Shown here piece by piece: positions 8,871 through 16,952 of a DNA stretch of 27,616 nucleotides. The position numbers and the translations under genes are program-made. Each line of letters opens with the position of its first letter. The stretch's first letter is position 1. Location of the stretch: contig DEPT01000021.1 of the NCBI GenBank assembly GCA_002358905.1, positions 1 to 27,616 of the forward strand, written 5' to 3'. The notes under the pieces are model-generated. The model saw only the letters and a program-made list of their open reading frames with translations, was not told where the DNA came from and ran no database searches. The DNA is from Akkermansiaceae bacterium UBA3385 (GTDB taxonomy: Bacteria > Verrucomicrobiota > Verrucomicrobiia > Verrucomicrobiales > Akkermansiaceae).

Positions 8871-10193
8871 TTATGAGTTAAAAGCTTCAATGCGGAACAC
8901 TGCAGGATGCGGAGCCACGCAACCGCTTTCCACGATTTCCTTGAGGGCCTGCTTAAGTGTACCCCAGGCACAGGCGTGCAGGGTGAACACCAGGTCATTC
9001 TGCACATTTTCGGATTCTTCGTCCTCGTGGGGAGAGGAATACGTGGACGCTATGCTGATATCATGTTTCGCGAGGCCCTGTGCAATGGAAGCAATGATAC
9101 CTGAGCGGCGGCTCGGCACGAGGAAACGCACATAATAAGGCGTCACGGTATCCTCCTGGGGCATCACGGAAAGGGTCTTGGTATACGGACGGAAGCCTGT
9201 GTGGCTTTCCGGATGGCGCAAATCACGCATTGCCATCACGATATCGCCGATTACAGCGCTGGCTGTGGGGTTCTTGCCGGCACCTCGCCCGTAGAAAATG
9301 GTTTCGCCCACGATATCCCCCTTCACAGCAATAGCGTTGAATACACCGTTCACATTGGCCAACAGGTGCTCGCGGGGCACAAAACTGGGCTGCACGCGCA
9401 GCTCGAGGGCATCGGTTTCGGGGTGGTGCTTGATAACCACCAGAAGCTTGATAGTGCAACCCATCTGGTGGGCAAACCGAAAATCCGTCGCAGTCACGCG
9501 CTCAATACCATACACCGAAATACGATCTGGAGAAATCGGCGTACCATAGGCCAGCATGGCAAGAATGAGTGCCTTGTGAGCGGCATCCCAGCCGTTGATA
9601 TCCAGCGTGGGATCAGCCTCAGCAAACCCCTTGGCCTGGGCTCGGGCCAGAGCACTTTCAAAAGAGACTCCCTTGCGCTCCATGGAGGAGAGAATGTAAT
9701 TACTCGTACCGTTAATGATACCGGCAATACTCTCCACATTATTACAGATGAGCGAATTCTGAAGGCTCTGAATAATCGGAATACCCCCACCGCAGGAGGC
9801 CTCGAAGTACAAAGGCACCCCCTGCTCTGCAGAAAGCTTGAAAAGCTCGCTGCCATATTCAGCCAGCAGCGCCTTGTTACCTGTCACCACAGGTTTTCCG
9901 GCCTTCAAGGCACTGGTCACCAGGTCATACGCATCCTTTGTGCCACCTATCAGTTCAATGATGATGTCAATTTCCGGGTCATTGACCAGCTCTCGCCAAT
10001 CATTGGTCAGCATGCCTGCTTCCATCTCGACTTCACGGGCACGGCTCATGTCGCGCACTGCTACTTTCTTGACGGCATAGTGTATCTGTGCCCGGGCCTC
10101 GAGCAATTCATGATTCCGGCACAGAGTCTCAAACACTCCCGTGCCCACGGTTCCAAGCCCCGCAAGGCCAAGCTGTAGCGGTTTTCCTGTCAT
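8871..10193 (-). CDS. hom: Homoserine dehydrogenase
   Basis: 440 residues from the ATG at 10193. It reduces aspartate semialdehyde to homoserine with NAD(P)H, on the way to threonine and methionine. The Rossmann motif GLAGLGTVGTG is at residues 9-19, the family motif NGTSNYI begins at 161, and EADPTLDINGWDAAHK at about 192-207 holds the acidic and Lys residues of the active site; GRGAGKNPTASAV follows. An ACT domain fills about 345-430 for likely threonine feedback. The frame stays open upstream to a TTG at 10226, but the conserved sequence begins at MTGKPLQLG and a promoter lies at 10205-10233, so I chose 10193. It is the first gene of the run to murJ. Confidence 0.96.
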   Translation of the reverse strand: MTGKPLQLGLAGLGTVGTGVFETLCRNHELLEARAQIHYAVKKVAVRDMSRAREVEMEAGMLTNDWRELVNDPEIDIIIELIGGTKDAYDLVTSALKAGKPVVTGNKALLAEYGSELFKLSAEQGVPLYFEASCGGGIPIIQSLQNSLICNNVESIAGIINGTSNYILSSMERKGVSFESALARAQAKGFAEADPTLDINGWDAAHKALILAMLAYGTPISPDRISVYGIERVTATDFRFAHQMGCTIKLLVVIKHHPETDALELRVQPSFVPREHLLANVNGVFNAIAVKGDIVGETIFYGRGAGKNPTASAVIGDIVMAMRDLRHPESHTGFRPYTKTLSVMPQEDTVTPYYVRFLVPSRRSGIIASIAQGLAKHDISIASTYSSPHEDEESENVQNDLVFTLHACAWGTLKQALKEIVESGCVAPHPAVFRIEAFNS

Positions 10194-10204
10194 TTGCGGG
10201 CGCA

Positions 10205-10233
10205 ATTCTACACGAATTCTACCCAAATCTCAA
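10205..10233 (-). promoter_or_regulatory. Promoter of the hom-lysC-TPR-TPR-murJ run
   Basis: On the minus strand TTGAGA (10233-10228), a 17-nt spacer, then TAGAAT (10210-10205). Only 11 nt separate the -10 box from the hom ATG at 10193, so the leader would be about five nt or none. Confidence 0.5.
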
Positions 10234-10296
10234 GCATATAATCCGTATCCGACTCCATTTTATCGTCAACTCGGTAGGAATTGCCCGTCATACACA

Positions 10297-11514
10297 CTAT
10301 CGACGCCGACGCCGCACGGAGAACGTAAAAACGCACAACATGCAGAGCACTCCTGTTGTGGGCTCAGGAATCAAATCTCGGCGAACACTCCAACCAACCA
10401 GTTCCAGCGCGCGCAAGTCATTTTCCGAAAACACGCTATTCTCCCGACCGCCGGGGCCCAACACGTTGAATCCCGAATCGTACGACAAATGCTCCAGAGT
10501 ATCCCCCTCCAGCATAGAAGCCGCAATATGCACCCCCACTTCTCCAGAAAGGCTCAGTCTGCGTTCCGGGTCATATTGTATTTCTTCACCTGTGTAGCTG
10601 TTGGGGTCAGTGGCATCCAGACCTTCACCAACCTCCCAGGCAGCACTCTGTAATTGCCCCAGCGTCTCATACTTCGTCTGAATTTCCCCATTTTCAACGG
10701 TTACAATATGTTCTCCATTCAAGGTTATCAGACTATCCCAGGTGGATACACAACCGGACAAGGCTGTTCCAGTCCCAGTCTGTTCATACAACCAGGAATC
10801 CATTCCCATCCCGTGCCCGATTTCATGCGTTGCGATATTCTGCATTTCCTCTGCACTTCGGGCAACCTGGTTATAATAATAATTCCCTTGAGCATCAAAC
10901 CCGTAACTAGTGACAACAGGATTGAGTACAATGGCTATGTCAATGCAATTTGCCCCGTCAGGCAGAATGTCTGTCTCCCAGTAAGAGCCCTCAAGCATAT
11001 CTGCAGGCGGCGCATAATATGAAGTCTCATTATTATCTCGCCACGCCCATTCGGCCACGCTGTATATGTTCGCCTTTGTCCCATACTCAGTCTCAAAACG
11101 AGTTGTTACCGTCTGCGTTGCCGCGTATCCGGCCATAGACAGCGTCATCACGCCCCCTGTGGACGCATCATCCAGAAAGAACCCAATGCGTAATTTGCGC
11201 GCATGTTTCTCTGTATCATAGCTTGTGGTTATCGCGTTGGTCCAGGTATTAACAGCATTCAGCATGGCTTGTTTCCATGCATCTGTCCAATAGTAGGCAC
11301 TGCTGTCTTTCACTGTACCGCTCATGCGGTTAGCAGCATCCCACGCTTCCTGACCAGTTACTGTCCCGAATATCCCGACTTCGCCGCTGCCGAAATAATA
11401 CAAATCGAACACGGCATTTCCAGTATCGTTCACTTCCAGGGCTGACAGGGGACTGCCCATGCACACCCACAGTGCTGCCATTGTCCGAACATGGGAAAAT
11501 AATCGTCCGCTCAT
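10297..11514 (-). CDS. PEP-CTERM zinc-metalloprotease-like protein
   Basis: 405 residues from the chosen start. A signal peptide (basic n-region, core to SPLSA) is followed by a soluble domain with THEIGHGMGMDSW; His230, Glu231 and His234 form a HEXXH zinc site. Gly237 sits where metzincins have it, but the third ligand of the metzincin motif (HEXXHXXGXXH/D) is not at the canonical spot: Asp239 is one residue early. The C-terminus is a PEP-CTERM signal (PEPTTG, hydrophobic stretch, RRRRR), so an exosortase outside this window should anchor or release it at the cell surface. The frame is open to an ATG at 11532, but TTGACT-17-TAGATA lies just upstream of 11514 and would make that ATG nearly leaderless; AGGGGA is also just before it. 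The target is unknown. Confidence 0.82.
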   Translation of the reverse strand: MSGRLFSHVRTMAALWVCMGSPLSALEVNDTGNAVFDLYYFGSGEVGIFGTVTGQEAWDAANRMSGTVKDSSAYYWTDAWKQAMLNAVNTWTNAITTSYDTEKHARKLRIGFFLDDASTGGVMTLSMAGYAATQTVTTRFETEYGTKANIYSVAEWAWRDNNETSYYAPPADMLEGSYWETDILPDGANCIDIAIVLNPVVTSYGFDAQGNYYYNQVARSAEEMQNIATHEIGHGMGMDSWLYEQTGTGTALSGCVSTWDSLITLNGEHIVTVENGEIQTKYETLGQLQSAAWEVGEGLDATDPNSYTGEEIQYDPERRLSLSGEVGVHIAASMLEGDTLEHLSYDSGFNVLGPGGRENSVFSENDLRALELVGWSVRRDLIPEPTTGVLCMLCVFTFSVRRRRR

Positions 11515-11522
11515 ATATCCCC

Positions 11523-11551
11523 TATCTACCATTTTCCTGATAGGGAGTCAA
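11523..11551 (-). promoter_or_regulatory. Promoter of the metalloprotease-like gene
   Basis: On the minus strand TTGACT (11551-11546), a 17-nt spacer, then TAGATA (11528-11523), with 8 nt between the -10 box and the ATG at 11514. The alternative ATG at 11532 would lie inside the spacer, which argues against it if this promoter is used. Confidence 0.5.
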
Positions 11552-11630
11552 GCGCAATCTCTATCTATTTAGTATATATTAAAAAATAATTTCTAACAGA
11601 AACAAATGAGAGCCATGCTGCATGTACTGT

Positions 11631-12521
11631 TCACTTACGACGCTGGCGGCGCGCAGCCATACCGGCAAGAGTCAACAAGGAAAGAGCTGATATTGAAGGC
11701 TCAGGAATCATCTTGATTACCATTGTATTAAGTGCGGCAGAGGTATATTTCTGCACGCCGTTCTCATCTCCCAGATACCCCCCTTGCACCGTAAGTGTCA
11801 GGAGCCCGTCCTCAGACACTTCTACATCCTTCCATTCCAGAACCCCAGCGTATCCGCCGCCGGCAGCATTGGTTCCTTCAATCGTATAGGAACTCGTTCC
11901 ATTAAGCGTGTAAATAGCAGAAGCATCATTGCCTTCGTACACAGAGCCCATGTAGGATGCCGCGCCAGCAATGACAGAAATATCGTAGATACCCGCCTTG
12001 CAGCCACTGAATGTAAGCGTATAGGCACCGGAGCCATTATCATTCAGGTACGTCTGAATAAAATCTCCGTATGCGCTCGCTGGCACCCAGTCTGGCCGCG
12101 GAGTATCTCCAAAAAGTGCATCTGTAGGTGGTTTGGATGTCTGGATGGTTTGTAAGGACCCCACTGCGGTGTCCTTGGTTATGGACAAGCTCAGTATCGA
12201 CTCTCCATCGTTTTCAGTATCATATATACTGACCGAATCTGCGGACCGCGTTTCATAAGTAGCAAGTATACTCGAACTATCCTTTTCAACAGTTTCTGCA
12301 AAATAGGAACTACTCAACAAGGCCGTTCCCCGGGATGACTGCTCCTCCACGGATACATTATTCCAGCCTGCAGAAATGGTTCGCACCGCATATTTTTTTG
12401 CTGCTGAGTTGTACCGCGTTGCATACGCGCTCGTTCCAAAATCAATCCAGTATTCCTCAGCATATACGGCAGAAGACGCCATGCCAAGTAACAGCAACAA
12501 ATATCGCATTTCCTTTTTCAT
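11631..12521 (-). CDS. PEP-CTERM domain protein of unknown function
   Basis: 296 residues. A signal peptide (MKKEMRYLLLLLGMASSAVYA) precedes a mature domain rich in Ser, Thr, Gly and Tyr with a beta-sandwich look. The start of the mature part (EEYWIDFGTSAYATRY) and the segment near YTLTFSGCKAGIYDISVIAG are reminiscent of carbohydrate-binding or galactose-binding-like folds, but no family is certain. The C-terminus is a PEP-CTERM signal: IPEPSISA, a hydrophobic stretch, ARRQRRK. It is expected to be exported by Sec and processed by an exosortase. It lies 116 bp upstream of the metalloprotease-like gene, which has its own promoter, so the two need not be one operon. A TATATT -10-like box ends 12 nt before the ATG. 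A second possible start is Met5. Confidence 0.78.
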   Translation of the reverse strand: MKKEMRYLLLLLGMASSAVYAEEYWIDFGTSAYATRYNSAAKKYAVRTISAGWNNVSVEEQSSRGTALLSSSYFAETVEKDSSSILATYETRSADSVSIYDTENDGESILSLSITKDTAVGSLQTIQTSKPPTDALFGDTPRPDWVPASAYGDFIQTYLNDNGSGAYTLTFSGCKAGIYDISVIAGAASYMGSVYEGNDASAIYTLNGTSSYTIEGTNAAGGGYAGVLEWKDVEVSEDGLLTLTVQGGYLGDENGVQKYTSAALNTMVIKMIPEPSISALSLLTLAGMAARRQRRK

Positions 12522-12674
12522 AAAGCGATTAGCAATATAAAATAAATATCCACAGAAAATCAGATTACATTATGCGCACCTTATGCCGCACCAGAAATCT
12601 GTCATACTCCATTTGTCCCATTCTGCCATTTTTTTAGAGATATGCAAGATAATTTTCACCCTCCACAAAAATCT

Positions 12675-12928
12675 GGGGTCTGTTTCAGATTTGCTGAAGC
12701 CATTTTGCAAAATGGTGCAAAAAATTGGACTTTGTCGGGCTGAAAGGCCGAGGAATTTTGAGCTCACGAAGAGGGCTATTGTACTACAGCCCCGCCGGTG
12801 GGCGGGGCTCAGAATTCCGTTTACTTTCGGTTCACCGACTGCCCGACAAAGATCCCGATTTGTCAACGGCGGACTTATCAAGCCAATACATATTTTATTG
12901 CGTAGACCAGCAAATCTGAAACAGCCCC
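12675..12928. repeat. Nested inverted-repeat (MITE-like) element
   Basis: About 254 bp built as nested inverted repeats around one centre. Outer arms: 12680-12696 (CTGTTTCAGATTTGCTG) and 12908-12924, a perfect 17-bp match that extends through GGGG/CCCC with one extra base. Next: TTTGTCGGGC (12731-12740) and GCCCGACAAA (12841-12850). Next: GGAATTTTGAGC (12752-12763) and 12807-12818, 11 of 12 matching. Centre: AGCCCCGCC (12788-12796), GGTG, GGCGGGGCT (12801-12809). A separate 16-bp palindrome is at 12700-12715. No transposase is present and no target duplication is obvious. A non-autonomous mobile element or a large structured RNA are the main options. The gene-free interval is 12522-13011; the open frames inside it look like chance. 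Confidence 0.6.
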
Positions 12929-13011
12929 GGTGTTTCCGTCAACACCAGCGAACTATGCATTAAGCTGTGAGGACAAGTGTTAAAAACACAGCATCCAGAC
13001 AAACGAGATGT

Positions 13012-13806
13012 TTACAAAGACTTAGCTTTGCGCTTTTTAGCAGATTTCTTTTTAGTTTTCTTTTTTACTCGTTCCTCCTCATCATCGCCGGATTCGGCAG
13101 CCTCCGGTTCCGGAGAAACCCGCGATACCAACTCTTGGTAAGAGGCCAGGATAGCCGCTCCCGCCCATTCGTTGCCGCTGTAGCTGCCGTTGCCAATGGA
13201 TTTCTTTTCCCCGGTTTCGGCATCGCGCATCATCATCACTCCATTTTCGCAGCTGAAATAGGCCAGCGGAATTCCTTTGGCGTCCGTTGCTCGCAACTCG
13301 TAAGTACCATAACTTTGCTCCTTGCCACGGGCGTCTTTTTTGAACAAAGCCTCCCGCGATTCTTTGTGGTACACATTAATCACCGGGCATTTAATGGTCA
13401 GTGCACGCTGTGCAGTAGATGCGTTGCGGCGTGTTTTGCCTTTCTTGTTTTTAGAGGGACCATCGTTCTGCTCCGGCGGAAAATCAAGGTACATCACCAG
13501 CTCCGCCCCACTGCCAGCCAGTTGTTTATGGACCGAAACGAACGGCTTGGTAATCGACTCCAACTTATCCTGCTGATGTGCATTGTACCCCACATAGAAC
13601 AGGAAAAACACCTTTGCGTTCTGGTCATATTTGGGCGAGTTGACCACAATCCCCGACCCGCGACGACTGGATTTAATGAAGTTAGCAATGGAGTCTGTCC
13701 TCGCGGCCTGCGCCTGTGGAGGAAATGAAAAGCAGAACGCCATCCCCAGAACCAGACAGCCTCGTTTCAAAAAGTTGAACGTCATAAAAAAATTGGAATA
13801 TCGCAT
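13012..13806 (-). CDS. Secreted protein, possible thioredoxin-like fold, charged tail
   Basis: 264 residues. The N-terminus to about residue 34 is a signal peptide (core LVLGMAFCFSF, cleavage near AQA-A). The mature part has an alternating strand and helix pattern (AKVFFLFYVGYNAHQQ, then ELVMYLDFPPEQ, then CPVINVYHKES) that recalls a thioredoxin-like fold, but there is no CXXC redox motif, so this is a weak suggestion. The last 40 residues are strongly biased: first acidic (EPEAAESGDDEEER), then almost pure Lys/Arg/Ser. Such a tail might bind anionic surface polymers. Translation could start at Met8 (13785); Met1 fits the strong promoter just upstream. It is divergent from the IdeS-like gene, 378 bp away. 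Confidence 0.7.
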   Translation of the reverse strand: MRYSNFFMTFNFLKRGCLVLGMAFCFSFPPQAQAARTDSIANFIKSSRRGSGIVVNSPKYDQNAKVFFLFYVGYNAHQQDKLESITKPFVSVHKQLAGSGAELVMYLDFPPEQNDGPSKNKKGKTRRNASTAQRALTIKCPVINVYHKESREALFKKDARGKEQSYGTYELRATDAKGIPLAYFSCENGVMMMRDAETGEKKSIGNGSYSGNEWAGAAILASYQELVSRVSPEPEAAESGDDEEERVKKKTKKKSAKKRKAKSL

Positions 13807-13813
13807 TGAAACC

Positions 13814-13836
13814 GCATGCCGCCCATTTCAGCATGC
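13814..13836 (-). promoter_or_regulatory. Leader hairpin or dyad before the 264-residue protein
   Basis: GCATGC at 13814-13819 and again at 13831-13836, each self-complementary, are separated by 11 nt. They lie between the promoter and the ATG at 13806, so they could form a small hairpin in the 5' leader or a double operator site. Confidence 0.35.
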
Positions 13837-13842
13837 AACTCA

Positions 13843-13871
13843 TTTATAACAGGTACATAGCCCCTTGTCAA
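13843..13871 (-). promoter_or_regulatory. Strong sigma70-like promoter
   Basis: On the minus strand a perfect TTGACA (13871-13866), a 17-nt spacer, and TATAAA (13848-13843). The start of transcription would be near 13836, giving a leader of about 30 nt to the ATG at 13806. This is the closest match to consensus in the window. Confidence 0.75.
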
Positions 13872-13968
13872 CCTGTTTTCCCGGTTGATGTTGTAGGAGT
13901 ATTTCATATTGGCTGATACATGTACACTTCGGGTCTGACTGAATGAAGCAGAAACACTATGTTACAGA

Positions 13969-13996
13969 ATGTGTGCCAGATTGCAAAGGCACACAT
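13969..13996. promoter_or_regulatory. Dyad in the divergent intergenic region
   Basis: A perfect 9-bp inverted repeat, ATGTGTGCC (13969-13977) and GGCACACAT (13988-13996), with a 10-nt centre and no T run. It sits in the 378-bp gap (13807-14184) between divergent genes, about 100 bp upstream of the strong minus-strand promoter and about 190 bp before the IdeS-like gene. It may be an operator or a leader hairpin. The rest of the gap also holds a small GGGGC/GCCCC hairpin near 14067-14080 and T-rich tracts near 14127-14150, but no promoter I trust for the plus strand. Confidence 0.35.
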
Positions 13997-14184
13997 CAAT
14001 CCATCAGGAGAAGCAAGGTCTGCCGGAATATTGAGCCTGAATGGGCAGCTCTTTCCGTTGCGCGGGGCGTGTGCCCCGGAAGTGGTTGAAAATCGATAAT
14101 ACAGACACGGCAGAAAGAAAGCCTACTTTTTTTCTAGGTTTTTTTCTTATTCTTCACTTGCAATTCATAAAAAAAGATGTAATA

Positions 14185-16191
14185 ATGAGAACACTGACCA
14201 GTTCTGCTATGAAGCGTTCCCATTTCCTTGCCTGTTTCTGCCTTGCCGCATCATCTGCCATTGCCGCCGTAGGGGATAGCATTGACCCCTCAGGTAAAGT
14301 GATTTACCATGTTGACGGCATAACAATGTCAGCAACATACGGGACAGCCAGTTTGAACTATACCTCAGTAGTCCAAGCGGAATCCACCCGCCTGTACGAC
14401 AGCAACAAAGGCGGTCCTTGGACTGGCAGCTATTCTAATGGAACAGAGTACGACAGCCTTATGTGCTGGACGCACGTTGCCACTAATTCCATCCAATACT
14501 GGCAGGACGTGTACGGCGTCTTCTACAAAGACAGCGGCAACATGAATGCCACCGGCTCCGGCAGCGCGCGCGAGCTGCCCAACGGGTACATGGGCCAAGA
14601 AAACATTTACGAAGGCGGCTCATACGCAGATGTCAACAATGCCCGCGAGCTCCATATTGCACAGGCCTTCTACAACAGCTGGAAAAACACAGGTGGCTCA
14701 TTTGGAGATGCCGCAGACTGGTTCTTCAAGGCCGACTCCACAACAAACCCCTGGGACGCCAACGGCCAGTGGTCCTATGCCGCACCGCATCCCGGCAAGG
14801 ATTACGACAATTCCTTCTCCTGCGGCACCCCCGGTGGGTACTATTCCGAATATTTTGGCAACGGCAACTCCGGCAGTGATGCCTTCGTGACCATCAACGC
14901 CGCCGAGCAGACATCTGCCGCCAATGGCACCTTTGCCTATAATGACAAAGACGCCCTCAAGCAGGCACTTCTTGCCGGGCTCGGCTTTACCAGGCAGGAT
15001 GACGGCTCCTACATTCAGACCCAGGAGGGCATGATGGCTGCTCTGAGCCTCAGCGGCCACGTGCTCAATTGCTATGGGTTCACGACGAATGAAAATGGCA
15101 CACTCAATACCGTGCTGATTGCCGATGGAGATAACGGCACAACGAGATTGCAGGAATTGCTCATCAAGGAGGTAAGCGGCAAATTGGTTCTCTACAAAAG
15201 CAACTCCGCCGCTTATATCAATGCAAGTACCTACATCGATGGGGTCTCCTACATCAACACCCCGGAAGCACTCCAGAACATGCTGAAGGAATACCGCAGC
15301 CTGAATGAAGCCGCCGTGTGGAACGGCCAGGAGGCCAACGGCATCTGGAAAACCCAGGTGGATGAGGTCGATAGCAACATTGCCGACGAAACAACGGGCT
15401 GGGACGTACTGGTGAATGGCGACAACATTGACACGCAGCACCACGACTACTACCATGGCTACGCACTGGAGAACCGCAAGGTGCTCTTCGATGACCATGC
15501 CGATGCCAGCAATCGCCGTGTCACCATCAACGGCACAGTAAGCACCCCCCATATCGAAATCGCCGCCGAAGGCTATGAATTCATAAAAGGCACAGATGGA
15601 GCCATTGCCGCCGGGGCCGACATGATGATTCGCAGCGGAGCCAGCCTGCACAGCAATGTGGAGCTGAATCTGAATAATCTTTCTCTGGAGTTCGGTGCAA
15701 GCCTGAGCATGGAAGAAGCCGTAGGCATCATCAAGGTATCCGGTGAGTTCCATGTAGGCCAAAGCGATGTGTCCGCCTTCTCCATGCGCAGCACCACCCT
15801 GCCCTCTGCCAGCATTGATGCAGATTTGGACCTGACGTCTACCACTCTCATCGTGCTGGAAGGCCAGGTGGATATGAACGGGCACTCGCTTCTGCTCAAT
15901 CAGAACACCTCCATCACGCTCAACTTTGATACCGCTATCGGCGATATCACCCCCCTCTTCACCAACGTGGGCATACTGGAAATCGAAGGGCTCGGTCAGA
16001 TAGAAAGAAACACTGACCTGACAGAGGCACTCAACTTCACCTTCACGGGCACCCTCCACCCCAATGATTCCTGCCAGATTTTCTACACCGATACCGGCAC
16101 CCTGGCCCTGCAAATCATTCCAGAGCCTGCTACCACCACCCTTTCCCTGCTGGGGCTTTGCGGTCTGGCTATGCGCCGCCGTCGTAAATAA
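14185..16191 (+). CDS. PEP-CTERM protein with IdeS/Mac-like cysteine protease domain
   Basis: 668 residues from the ATG at 14185, chosen because it begins a good signal peptide (to about residue 27); the frame is open back to 14041. The N-terminal half matches the layout of IdeS/Mac (peptidase family C66), the streptococcal enzyme that cuts IgG. Cys94 lies in DSLMCWTHVATNSIQYW, His292 in GHVLNCYGFTTNENGTL, and Asp314 and Asp316 in IADGDNG. The His-to-Asp spacings of 22 and 24 equal those of IdeS (His262, Asp284, Asp286), and Cys has the same number. No Lys is found 10 residues before the Cys, where IdeS has its oxyanion Lys84. From about residue 430 to 640 lies a beta-rich, repeat-like passenger region, and the end is a PEP-CTERM signal (IPEPATTT, hydrophobic, MRRRRK). 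The substrate is unknown; IgG cleavage is not implied. A membrane protein gene follows after 27 bp. Confidence 0.82.
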   Translation: MRTLTSSAMKRSHFLACFCLAASSAIAAVGDSIDPSGKVIYHVDGITMSATYGTASLNYTSVVQAESTRLYDSNKGGPWTGSYSNGTEYDSLMCWTHVATNSIQYWQDVYGVFYKDSGNMNATGSGSARELPNGYMGQENIYEGGSYADVNNARELHIAQAFYNSWKNTGGSFGDAADWFFKADSTTNPWDANGQWSYAAPHPGKDYDNSFSCGTPGGYYSEYFGNGNSGSDAFVTINAAEQTSAANGTFAYNDKDALKQALLAGLGFTRQDDGSYIQTQEGMMAALSLSGHVLNCYGFTTNENGTLNTVLIADGDNGTTRLQELLIKEVSGKLVLYKSNSAAYINASTYIDGVSYINTPEALQNMLKEYRSLNEAAVWNGQEANGIWKTQVDEVDSNIADETTGWDVLVNGDNIDTQHHDYYHGYALENRKVLFDDHADASNRRVTINGTVSTPHIEIAAEGYEFIKGTDGAIAAGADMMIRSGASLHSNVELNLNNLSLEFGASLSMEEAVGIIKVSGEFHVGQSDVSAFSMRSTTLPSASIDADLDLTSTTLIVLEGQVDMNGHSLLLNQNTSITLNFDTAIGDITPLFTNVGILEIEGLGQIERNTDLTEALNFTFTGTLHPNDSCQIFYTDTGTLALQIIPEPATTTLSLLGLCGLAMRRRRK

Positions 16192-16218
16192 GCCCATGCG
16201 CGCGTAAGAAGTCGAGAA

Positions 16219-16692
16219 ATGAAACGCCAGTATGATAAAACGCCACGAACACAAATGATACGCCGCAGTTTCTTCTCTACCTTATTACTCATACTGGCAG
16301 GCATTGCAGCTACCGTACTGCACTTGGAATTAGACCGTGAGTCATGGGTGGCGCAGGGGGAATCACCCCATCTATGGGACTGGACAGAAGCCTTACTGAA
16401 CAGCCATATTCTCCTTGCCGTGGCTCAATATGTAGCTGTAGCGGGAGCTTTTGCTCTGGCCTTGGTGCTGTGGCATAGCAAGTGGCGCATGCTGCGAAAC
16501 CTCCTGATTGCATGGGGAATCACCTGGTTGCCTGTTGCCCTTATCTCCACCGGCGATGTCACCGCATCCTCCGGCGGCCCCTTCAACTTCCCTATGTCCA
16601 TATTTGCGGCGCCGATTTTCGCCCTCATCTGCCTGGTGGAGCTCGTAATTGCTATTCTCATCCGGGTCTTCCGACTCTCCCGTGCAGGGTAG
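16219..16692 (+). CDS. Small integral membrane protein
   Basis: 157 residues, not recognised. Four hydrophobic segments are likely at about residues 14-34, 61-83, 92-110 and 124-148. The N-terminus is basic (MKRQYDKTPRTQMIRR) and the C-terminus is IRVFRLSRAG, so both ends are probably cytoplasmic. The loop between TM1 and TM2 holds several acidic residues and Trp. Met13 (16255) is an alternative start directly before TM1. It follows the IdeS-like PEP-CTERM gene by 27 bp on the same strand with no terminator between, so the two are probably co-transcribed; whether it helps export or anchor that protein is unknown. Confidence 0.7.
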   Translation: MKRQYDKTPRTQMIRRSFFSTLLLILAGIAATVLHLELDRESWVAQGESPHLWDWTEALLNSHILLAVAQYVAVAGAFALALVLWHSKWRMLRNLLIAWGITWLPVALISTGDVTASSGGPFNFPMSIFAAPIFALICLVELVIAILIRVFRLSRAG

Positions 16693-16740
16693 CCCCCAAA
16701 GAACAGCTCGACAGATTGCAATTTATCGGGGGCTTTTATT
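16691..16740 (+). terminator. Possible terminator of the IdeS-like operon
   Basis: AGCCCCC (16691-16697, overlapping the stop codon) can pair with GGGGGCT (16728-16734), followed by TTTATT. The loop of about 30 nt is long for a Rho-independent terminator, so this is moderate evidence. Downstream, TTTGCGG at 16812-16818 and CCGCAAA at 16821-16827 form another short palindrome. Confidence 0.45.
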
Positions 16741-16892
16741 CTATTCGAAGCGAGAGTCTTTAGACCCTCTCCGTCTTATGATTTCGGGACAAAGTCCTGC
16801 GCTACGACAGATTTGCGGTCCCGCAAAATCCCACTTTCTCAAAATATTCGTTGGAGCATGTGTATGAATGGTCCAGACCGCAATCTAACAGC

Positions 16893-16921
16893 TTGCCAAA
16901 TTTCCCGGATTCTGGTAACAT
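16893..16921 (+). promoter_or_regulatory. Promoter and leader, copy 1
   Basis: TTGCCA (16893-16898), a 17-nt spacer, TAACAT (16916-16921). The leader element CCGTAACAAATACAC (16926-16940) recurs with one or two changes before the genes at 19694 and 21834. The ATG is 31 nt after the -10 box and there is no Shine-Dalgarno sequence. Confidence 0.6.
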
Positions 16922-16952
16922 GACACCGTAACAAATACACATTTTCCACACT

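Noticed and set aside
12583..12963. Open frames on both strands inside the palindromic element
   Set aside because: Symmetrical DNA gives frames on both strands; neither product resembles a transposase or has a supported start.
14698..16254. Open frame of 518 codons opposite the IdeS-like gene
   Set aside because: Antisense shadow: the plus-strand frame has a signal peptide, protease motifs and a PEP-CTERM end, whereas this frame has no recognisable features.
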